NCBI GenBank assembly: GCA_020846745.1
Contig: JADLDI010000033.1
Coordinates: 1-38,936 of the forward strand
Length of the DNA: 38,936 nt
Direction of reading: 5' to 3'
DNA from: Bryobacterales bacterium
GTDB lineage: Bacteria > Acidobacteriota > Terriglobia > Bryobacterales > Bryobacteraceae
Shown: positions 33,561-38,936 of the stretch, piece after piece
Position numbering within the stretch: the stretch's first letter is position 1
Layout: every line of letters starts with the position of its first letter
Position numbers and translations under genes: made by a program
The notes under the pieces: model-generated
What the model was told of the DNA's origin: nothing
Databases searched by the model: none
What the model saw: only the letters and a program-made list of their open reading frames with translations

Positions 33561-35017
33561 GCGGGAAATTCTCAATCCTGCTTGTGGAAGACAATGACAC
33601 GCATCGGCAGTATTTTGCGGGCAAACTCCGCAGTTGGGATTACGAGGTTCACGAGGCGGCGACGGCCAAAGAGGGTTTGCAAATTGCGCGGTTGCGGCAG
33701 CCGCACGTAGTGGTACTGGATGTGACGCTGGCTGACCTTCCTGGGACTGGGGGCCTGACGGTGTGCCGCGCTCTTCGCAACGCTCCGGAAACGCGCGATA
33801 TCCGGGTGGTGATGTTAAGCAGTACCGATCATCGGGAGTCGGCGTTCGATGCCGGCGCAGATGGTTACGTGCGAAAGAACGAGCGGCGAGCGGATGCCTT
33901 ATTGAAATCAATGGTCGGCGCCCAATTGCGGCACCTGCACTCACCAAACGGCATTCAGTTCTCGCTAGGAGTGGAGTCGGGCCGGCCTATCTCGATCAGG
34001 GCGTCGGGCGCTGTCCAGATCGCCACGCGCGGGGATCATGTATTTCATGCGAACATCGAGCGGCTCGCGGCGGGAGCCGATCGAGCGGTATACGGCGAGG
34101 GCGACCGGGGTGCGGCGAACCAGATTGGCCACGATCTGTGGCAAAACGTGTTCGCTGATTCGACGCTGGCGCTCTATTCCCTGGCCCGTGGCTGGATGCA
34201 AGGACGTCCGGAGAACCTGCACCTGCGATTTGAGACGGCAGCCGCCGATGTAAAGACGCCTTTCGAGTTCCTACGGACCGATGCCTGGCAGCCGGCTCAA
34301 TTGGTTCTAACGCATCCGCTGGCGCGGTTCGTGACAGGAGTAATCGGCAGCCGGCCTCCGGAGTTGCCGGACGATTTCAGCGCGCTCTTGATTGCCTCCG
34401 ACACGGGCGGCATTCCGGATACGGACGCCGAAGTTCTGAGCGCGGCCACGGCGCTGGAGAACGCCCTGCGGGAGCGAGGCGTGTCCGAACCGCGCATAAA
34501 GACGGTGTTGACCAAGGCGGCGTGCCTGGGGTATGTTCGGGAACTGCTCGACGCGTGTGCCTACGACGTAGTGCATTATGCAGGCCATGGTGAGTACCGT
34601 GCCGACTCGCCGGATGAAAGCTGCCTCTGGTTTTGGGAACAAACCGGTACCGGCCGTACCCTCGTGCCGCTGAAAGTGACGCAATTGCATGAATATCTGC
34701 GCCGGTCGCAGGTACGGCTGATGTATCTTAGTGCGTGTCTGGGTGGCCGGACGGCGGGGCAGCGGGCACTGATAGCCAGCGATTTTCTAGGCTTGAGCGA
34801 CGGGCTGCTGCAATCCGGCGTGCCTTGGGTTCTTGGGTTCCGAGCCCAAGTAGGGGACAACTCCGCCCGGCAACTGGCGACGGCGTTTTACCGCCACCTT
34901 CCGCGCGACAGAGAAATCGATACAGCGCTGTGGCGAGCGCGCTGCGATTTGTACGCCCAGGAGCCGACCGATTTGACGTGGCTGTCGCCGATATTAATTG
35001 CGCAGACAACGAATTAA
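33557..35017 (+). CDS. Response regulator with CHAT caspase-like protease output
   Basis: The 486-residue protein has a receiver domain (about 5-120) with acidic pocket Glu11/Asp12, phospho-acceptor Asp55 (VVLDVTL), Ser88/Ser89 and Lys107 (GYVRKNE), all intact. Residues about 130-486 read as a CHAT domain. There is an N-terminal half with NLHLRFETAAADVKTPFEFL and LVLTHPLARFV, and a C-terminal half with candidate catalytic His344 in VVHYAGHGEYR and Cys394 in MYLSACLGG, then LQSGVPWVLGFRAQVGD and FYRHL. CHAT domains are caspase-like cysteine peptidases. The ATGA overlap with the kinase gene makes a cognate pair likely. Phosphorylation would then control proteolysis instead of transcription. No DNA-binding domain is present. 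Confidence 0.88.
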   Translation: MSGKFSILLVEDNDTHRQYFAGKLRSWDYEVHEAATAKEGLQIARLRQPHVVVLDVTLADLPGTGGLTVCRALRNAPETRDIRVVMLSSTDHRESAFDAGADGYVRKNERRADALLKSMVGAQLRHLHSPNGIQFSLGVESGRPISIRASGAVQIATRGDHVFHANIERLAAGADRAVYGEGDRGAANQIGHDLWQNVFADSTLALYSLARGWMQGRPENLHLRFETAAADVKTPFEFLRTDAWQPAQLVLTHPLARFVTGVIGSRPPELPDDFSALLIASDTGGIPDTDAEVLSAATALENALRERGVSEPRIKTVLTKAACLGYVRELLDACAYDVVHYAGHGEYRADSPDESCLWFWEQTGTGRTLVPLKVTQLHEYLRRSQVRLMYLSACLGGRTAGQRALIASDFLGLSDGLLQSGVPWVLGFRAQVGDNSARQLATAFYRHLPRDREIDTALWRARCDLYAQEPTDLTWLSPILIAQTTN

Positions 35018-35062
35018 GAGGCGAACGATCAACAACAACCCGGGCAGCGCCGTCAATTGAGT

Positions 35063-35380
35063 ATGAAGCGTGCACTTGCTGTTCTGTCAATCTCGCTCCT
35101 CGTCGCAGCGGTTCTTCTGCTGGCCCAATCGGGGCGTGTCGAGACGGCGCCGCGATGGGAGTACCGGCAACTGCTGCCACAAGAAATCTCGCCCGCACGG
35201 TACAAGCAGGTAGAGGAGTGGGAGGTCCGCGCGGCGGCTAACGAGGGTTGGGAACTGGTTGGCGTATCGCCTTTCGTGTACCTGAATGAGGAACGTGGGG
35301 CTGAAGGGCAGCCCAAACGGATGGTGACGCAGACTTATCCGGGATTCTACTTTAAGCGGTTGCGGCGCGACGTGCGGTAG
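35063..35380 (+). CDS. Small signal-anchored DUF4177-like protein
   Basis: The 105-residue protein has an N-terminal signal or anchor (about 4-21, ALAVLSISLLVAAVLLLA). A small domain resembling DUF4177 follows: WEYRQLLPQ, then EWEVRAAANEGWELVGVSP, then GFYFKRLRR at the end. It starts 45 bp after the REC-CHAT gene on the same strand and may be in the same transcript. The ATG at 35063 is preferred over TTG 35057. A near-identical copy of its last 97 bp is at 38657-38753. Its function is unknown; a partner or substrate of the CHAT protease is possible but unproven. Confidence 0.75.
   Translation: MKRALAVLSISLLVAAVLLLAQSGRVETAPRWEYRQLLPQEISPARYKQVEEWEVRAAANEGWELVGVSPFVYLNEERGAEGQPKRMVTQTYPGFYFKRLRRDVR
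35281..35377 (+). repeat. 97-bp direct repeat, copy 1 (3' end of DUF4177-like gene)
   Basis: It matches 38657-38753 with one mismatch (C to T in the GGATT(C/T)TACTT segment). Both copies stop at GTGCGG, after which the sequences diverge. The intact copy is coding. Confidence 0.95.
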
Positions 35381-35430
35381 AGAGCCGATTCGGAGGGAAC
35401 TGCCGCCGGCCGTCAATCGTATTTCCCAAC

Positions 35431-35529
35431 ATGATGAGATTCATCGCCATCCTTCTTCTTCTTTCGGCCTTCGGCATCATGGCCGCCGACGCGACCGGAA
35501 CCTGGAATGTCGTAGCTTTGTTCAGTTGA
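35431..35529 (+). pseudogene. Truncated secreted-protein gene (signal peptide only)
   Basis: A 32-codon frame encodes a clear signal peptide (MRFIAILLLLSAFGIMAADA) followed by TGTWNVVALFS and a stop. The start of a mature domain with G-T-W-N-V is usual for secreted Acidobacteriota proteins of the lipocalin-like type, but the rest is absent. The frame runs 8 bp into the end of the opposite-strand gene at 35522. It is probably a remnant cut off by rearrangement; an expressed micropeptide is less likely. Confidence 0.55.
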
Positions 35530-37138
35530 GTGGTCGTGGACTCAGCGGAAGGACTTTGGTCTGGCCGCTTTCGAGCGAGACCTCTTCGGCCTTGATGCGG
35601 GTGCGCCAGAGGCTGCCGACCGTTTCGGGGGACCAATCCGGGCTGGCGAGTTGGGTGGTGGCGACGACGTAGTATTTGCCGGGGCGGAGGGCGTTGGATT
35701 TATAGTCGGCGTTCTGGTCGGCTTCGCCAAACACTACGGTTTCGGCCAGGGCAGCTTCGGTGGCCGCGGCGGCTGGCATGACCAGGACCATTGCGTGCGG
35801 CACCGGCTTGCCTTCGCCGTCTTTCACGGTGGCGTTGATGAAGCCGCCGTCCTGACCGATCAGGAAGCGGAGTTCGCCTTCGCCGGCGGCGGCGCCGAGG
35901 CGGAGGGCCTGGTGCATAACGCTGCGGGCGCCATAGGTCATGTCTTTGAGGTAGAGATGCTTGGGAACGCCTGTAAGCCTGACCATATAGTCGTCCAGCA
36001 GAAGACCGGGGAGGGTGAATCGGCCAGGTAATGGAGGCGTGGTATTCAAGCCTTGCGACTCTCCGGAGAAAGGTGCCCGGCCAAGCGAATAGAGCGAAAG
36101 CATGAGGCGGACCGGTTGTTGATCTTTAGGCGGCTCACCGTCCCAAGCGACTTCGCCCGAGAGGCTCCAGCGATTGCGGGAAGTGACGGTGACGTTGTCA
36201 ACGTCGCGGTTCCCAATGGCGACCTCGGCGGTGCCCAAGGAACTGCCAGGGTCGTGCGGATCGAAAGCCACGATGCGGTAATCGCCGGGAGCGAGGTCGC
36301 AAATGCGGATCGCGCCGTCCGGACCCGACGTTCCGTTGGGCTGAACCGAGAACATCCCGCCATCGCGGTGCACGCCGAAGGTTGGGCGGGCCAGGCCGAT
36401 CTCGAAGCGCATGGCGGCGGGGCGGCCTTCGCGCTGGAGCGCGACGCTGAGGCAGCGGGATTCGGTGCGGGAAACGAAGATATCGACGGCTTCGCGATGC
36501 TCGCCACTACGCAAGGTGAGCACCTGGGCGCCTTCGATAACGGCTGAAGATGGGAAGAACGTCGGGGCAATGGCCTTGCGCCTTAGCTTCGGGTCGCGCG
36601 GCGCCTCAGAGATCGGCTTAAGCGTACGCTTCAGGGGCTGAGCCATGACGAGATAGCTCGATCCGGGCATCGCGTTCTTGAGCGTGTAGGTCCCGGTGTC
36701 GTCTGTTTGGGCGCCGTCGCGAAACGAATACCGGACCTCGCCGAAGAAGTACTCGCGGCCGACCAGGAGCACCTGCATCTCCGGCATAGGCTCCTTGTTT
36801 TCGTCGAGAACGCGACCGGTGATTTCGGTGTTCTCGGGCAGGCGGAGTTCGATGCCCGATAAGGTCTCGCCTGGGCTCAAGGTAACGTTCTTATGTGCGC
36901 TGTTGGGCCGTAGAAAAGCTGTGATGCGGTAAGTGCCGGGTGTGACGTTTTTGAGCTCGAACGCGCCGGAGTCGTCAGTTTTGGTGGAACCTGCCCGGCT
37001 ATAGATCGCTACATCCTTCAGCGGCTGGCCGCTGGCTTGGCCAAGCACTTTACCCGACAGAGTAGCCAAATCTTCCAGCTTGGAATTCTGCCCGCACAAG
37101 GCGGCGGCGAGCCATAGTGGAGCGATGAAGCGGGTCAC
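35522..37138 (-). CDS. Secreted carboxypeptidase-regulatory-like multi-domain protein
   Basis: The 538-residue protein has a signal peptide (FIAPLWLAAALCGQ) and then repeated beta-sandwich carboxypeptidase-regulatory-like domains. One is at about 26-100 (LSGKVLGQASGQPLKDVAI...SGAFELKNVTPGTYRI), one from about 104 (ITGRVLDENKEPMPE), one near 265-320 (GAIRICDLAPGDYRIVAFD), and others follow toward residue 460. It has no peptidase residues. Such proteins are abundant in this group and may bind glycans or proteins at the cell surface. Its start overlaps the upstream gene (37135-38589) by 4 bp, so the two are co-translated. Confidence 0.82.
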   Translation of the reverse strand: MTRFIAPLWLAAALCGQNSKLEDLATLSGKVLGQASGQPLKDVAIYSRAGSTKTDDSGAFELKNVTPGTYRITAFLRPNSAHKNVTLSPGETLSGIELRLPENTEITGRVLDENKEPMPEMQVLLVGREYFFGEVRYSFRDGAQTDDTGTYTLKNAMPGSSYLVMAQPLKRTLKPISEAPRDPKLRRKAIAPTFFPSSAVIEGAQVLTLRSGEHREAVDIFVSRTESRCLSVALQREGRPAAMRFEIGLARPTFGVHRDGGMFSVQPNGTSGPDGAIRICDLAPGDYRIVAFDPHDPGSSLGTAEVAIGNRDVDNVTVTSRNRWSLSGEVAWDGEPPKDQQPVRLMLSLYSLGRAPFSGESQGLNTTPPLPGRFTLPGLLLDDYMVRLTGVPKHLYLKDMTYGARSVMHQALRLGAAAGEGELRFLIGQDGGFINATVKDGEGKPVPHAMVLVMPAAAATEAALAETVVFGEADQNADYKSNALRPGKYYVVATTQLASPDWSPETVGSLWRTRIKAEEVSLESGQTKVLPLSPRPLN

Positions 37139-38589
37139 GGCGCTGGAGTCTCCTTGAGGGCCGGCGCGGGCAAGTCGATTTCAGTGATGGAATCCGCGGC
37201 GATGTCCATTTCGATGGCATTGGCCATGTCTGAGATTTTGGCAGCTTGGCGCTGGGCAGTCAGGCGGTAGCGGCCGGGGTTGAGATCGGGAAAAATGAAA
37301 GCGCCTTTGCGATCGACTGCGGTGACTTGGGGCGGTTTCTCAATGGAGAGCAGCGTTACCGTCACGTCTTGTCCGACAGGGCCGGTGAGCCGTCCGGAAA
37401 GGGTCGCCGGCGCCGCCATCCGGATGGCAACGGGTTCCGATGGAGTGGCGCGAGAAAGGTCGAGGAGGACAGGGCGCGCCTGACGGCAGCCGGGATCGGG
37501 ATTGGTGGCGGCGATCGCGTACGTGCTGGGCGCGAGGTGTTCGATTTCGATGGGAGTGCCTGGTGTGATCTTGACAGTTCGCGAGAGGGTGGCTCGCCAG
37601 TCTTCAACGGGCGATAAGACGAGAGTGGTTGGCGCGGCACAGGCTTGTGCGGCTTTGATGGAAGCTGCGATGGAAAGTCTGACGCGCGAGCCGGTGTCGA
37701 GGTTTACAGTAAGTTCGTCGAGGTTGGCTGTAACGTTGAGCGGGTAGCGGGCGAAGCGTGGCGCGGTGCCGAGTAGCGCCGCTCGATAAGTGGACCCGAT
37801 GATGGGCGCGAAGGCGAACAGGGTGTAGGCCCCTGTGGGGACGTTGCGGAAGTGAAACGCGCCATCGGTGGACACCGGTTGTGTGGCAACGGCGAGGGCG
37901 GGGCGATCGGCAAGGACAAGGGTAACGCCCGCTTTGTCGCCGGGCTTGATGTTGCGAACGGTTCCTTTGATTGCGAAGGTGGCGGATGAGGGGAGATTGA
38001 AGTCGAGTCCACGGAGTTCATCCCCCGCAGCTAGCGTGTGGAGTTTGGGGCTTGTGTTGTCGGGGTGATAGAGGATTCCGGATTCGTGGGAGACGGCAAG
38101 AGCGTATTCGCCGGGCGCAAGGTTATAGAGCCGATAGCGGCCTCGCGAATCGGTGATGGCATGGTTGCCACGAATCTCAAAGGAGGCGGGCCGAAGGTCG
38201 CCCGGGGGAGCTTTGGTGAGCACAGTAACCATTGCTTCAGGCAGCGGAGTCGACGCCGCCGTGGTGACTTGTCCGGAGATGGAGGCGGTGCGGACTAAGC
38301 GGATTTCAAGTGGTTTGACGGGCGATTGGTACGTGAAGCGAAAGCGTGTGGAGAGATAGGTCGGCTTGATGACTTCGATTGTGTAATCGCCGGATAACGG
38401 ATTGGCTGGAATGCGAAAACGGCCGTCGCTATCGGAGTCAACATCGGCGACGAGGCCGGTGCGATTGCTAATGCGAACTTGAGCGGAAGCGACCGGGAGA
38501 CTGGAGTGGTCCTGCACAATCCGGCCTTCGATTTGGGCGATGGCTGGGATGGTGGCGAGCAGACAGACCAAGTACGTCGCGCAGCGCAT
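37135..38589 (-). CDS. Secreted carboxypeptidase-regulatory-like protein
   Basis: The 484-residue protein starts at ATG 38589 (MRCATYLVCLLATIPAIAQ, a good signal peptide). A frame extending 9 codons upstream is possible. Carboxypeptidase-regulatory-like domains are seen at about 20-95 (IEGRIVQDHSSLPVASAQV), 102-180 (ISGQVTTAASTPLPEAMV, YRLYNLAPGEYALAV), about 205-260 and 395-470 (LSGRLTGPVGQDV, FIFPDLNPGRYRLTA). It is the first gene of a two-gene operon with the paralogous gene at 35522-37138. The function is unknown. Confidence 0.82.
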   Translation of the reverse strand: MRCATYLVCLLATIPAIAQIEGRIVQDHSSLPVASAQVRISNRTGLVADVDSDSDGRFRIPANPLSGDYTIEVIKPTYLSTRFRFTYQSPVKPLEIRLVRTASISGQVTTAASTPLPEAMVTVLTKAPPGDLRPASFEIRGNHAITDSRGRYRLYNLAPGEYALAVSHESGILYHPDNTSPKLHTLAAGDELRGLDFNLPSSATFAIKGTVRNIKPGDKAGVTLVLADRPALAVATQPVSTDGAFHFRNVPTGAYTLFAFAPIIGSTYRAALLGTAPRFARYPLNVTANLDELTVNLDTGSRVRLSIAASIKAAQACAAPTTLVLSPVEDWRATLSRTVKITPGTPIEIEHLAPSTYAIAATNPDPGCRQARPVLLDLSRATPSEPVAIRMAAPATLSGRLTGPVGQDVTVTLLSIEKPPQVTAVDRKGAFIFPDLNPGRYRLTAQRQAAKISDMANAIEMDIAADSITEIDLPAPALKETPAP

Positions 38590-38631
38590 GCGGCCATTGT
38601 ATATGCAGTGGAACAAGTGGGCTGACGCGCG

Positions 38632-38753
38632 GCTGGTGGCGTGTCACCTTTAGTTGCCTGAATGAGGAACGTGGGGCTGAAGGGCAGCCCAAACGGATGG
38701 TGACGCAGACTTATCCGGGATTTTACTTTAAGCGGTTGCGGCGCGACGTGCGG
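38632..38753 (+). pseudogene. Degraded copy of the end of the DUF4177-like gene
   Basis: Positions 38657-38753 match 35281-35377 with one mismatch. Weaker similarity extends back to about 38632 (GGCGTGTCACCTTTAGTTG against GGCGTATCGCCTTTCGTGTA in the intact gene). This front part has a 1-bp deletion and in-frame disruption, so the copy cannot encode the protein. It has no 5' half and is followed directly by sequence that leads into a transposase end. Confidence 0.85.
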
Positions 38754-38834
38754 AGACCAAACAAGCACCCAATGTCGTAACCGAACCACGGTGCGTAAGA
38801 TTTCTGAGACCGTCCGTCAAGCAAAATCTGCAGG

Positions 38835-38936
38835 TCATGCCGCCTCCTTCCCGTATGGCGATCCGCTCCGCCGCAGTGCCGCCAGGTACCGAGCCTCGTC
38901 ATAGCGCTCCCGGTTCTTCCAGCAGCGGAACACGAT
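38835..38936 (-). mobile_element. Probable IS110-family transposase, C-terminal end (cut by window edge)
   Basis: Reading leftward from the window edge, 33 codons encode IVFRCWKNRERYDEARYLAA, then LRRSGSPYGKEAA and a stop at 38835. The FRCW...PYDE/RYDEARYLAAL...RGSP-like pattern is one I associate with the C termini of IS110-family transposases. The rest of the element lies outside the window. About 80 bp of non-coding sequence (38754-38834) separates it from the degraded DUF4177 copy and may be the element's end. The family call rests on a short segment. Confidence 0.5.

Noticed and set aside
28335..35057. 11-mer GCGCCGTCAAT at 28335 and 35047 flanking the kinase-CHAT operon, considered as attachment sites
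   Set aside because: Many 11-mer matches are expected by chance in a 39-kb high-GC window and the flanks do not align.

Overview
The window looks like chromosomal DNA from an Acidobacteriota bacterium, probably of the Bryobacterales/Solibacter type. This is inferred from gene content, not from a marker gene. The signs are high GC, an Oar-like TonB-dependent receptor, several secreted proteins with carboxypeptidase-regulatory-like domains, a DUF1501 protein with a twin-arginine-like N terminus, a TonB with a Gly-rich linker, and a System I cytochrome c maturation cluster with a Cys-type CcmE. No rRNA, tRNA or CRISPR array was seen.

Layout. 1-5.0 kb: the end of a SEC-C motif protein, a 17-unit heptamer tandem repeat, a TonB-dependent receptor (-), and an otnK-otnC pair for 3-oxo-tetronate breakdown. 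5.0-5.7 kb: a VapBC-type toxin-antitoxin pair. 5.7-13.2 kb: mostly housekeeping genes (class V aminotransferase, proS, rpiB-glyA, a glycosyltransferase, tadA), plus a divergent pair made of a small XRE regulator and an unrecognised Cys-rich/helical protein that share a repeated 10-bp motif. 13.2-14.4 kb: a small membrane protein and a class A beta-lactamase-like serine hydrolase.

14.4-22.4 kb: the ccm cluster. The order is ccmE, ccmF, a ccmH-like gene, a CcmI-like zinc-ribbon protein, a transthyretin-like membrane protein, ccmA and ccmB, then an opposed dcd-like gene and a small ORF, then ccmC and a short ccmD that is easily missed. CcmE carries Cys-x-x-x-Tyr in place of His-x-x-x-Tyr, and CcmH has extra cysteines. 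22.4-28.2 kb: a mannonate dehydratase/RspA-like enolase-superfamily enzyme coupled to ccmD, a CelD-like acyltransferase, a methyltransferase, a DUF1501 protein and an energy-transducing TonB protein.

28.2-35.4 kb: the most unusual unit. After a structured non-coding stretch and a TATAAT promoter element come a 1617-residue histidine kinase with about eight GAF-type sensor repeats, a response regulator whose output domain is a CHAT caspase-like protease (overlapping the kinase gene by 4 bp), and a small signal-anchored DUF4177-like protein. The inferred pathway is small-molecule or redox sensing by the GAF array, phosphotransfer to Asp55, and control of a His344/Cys394 protease.

35.4-38.9 kb: two overlapping secreted carboxypeptidase-regulatory-like genes (-). 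They are bracketed by a 97-bp direct repeat of the end of the DUF4177-like gene (one mismatch). A truncated signal-peptide ORF lies on the left, and the C terminus of what looks like an IS110-family transposase lies at the right edge. This end of the window is rearranged.
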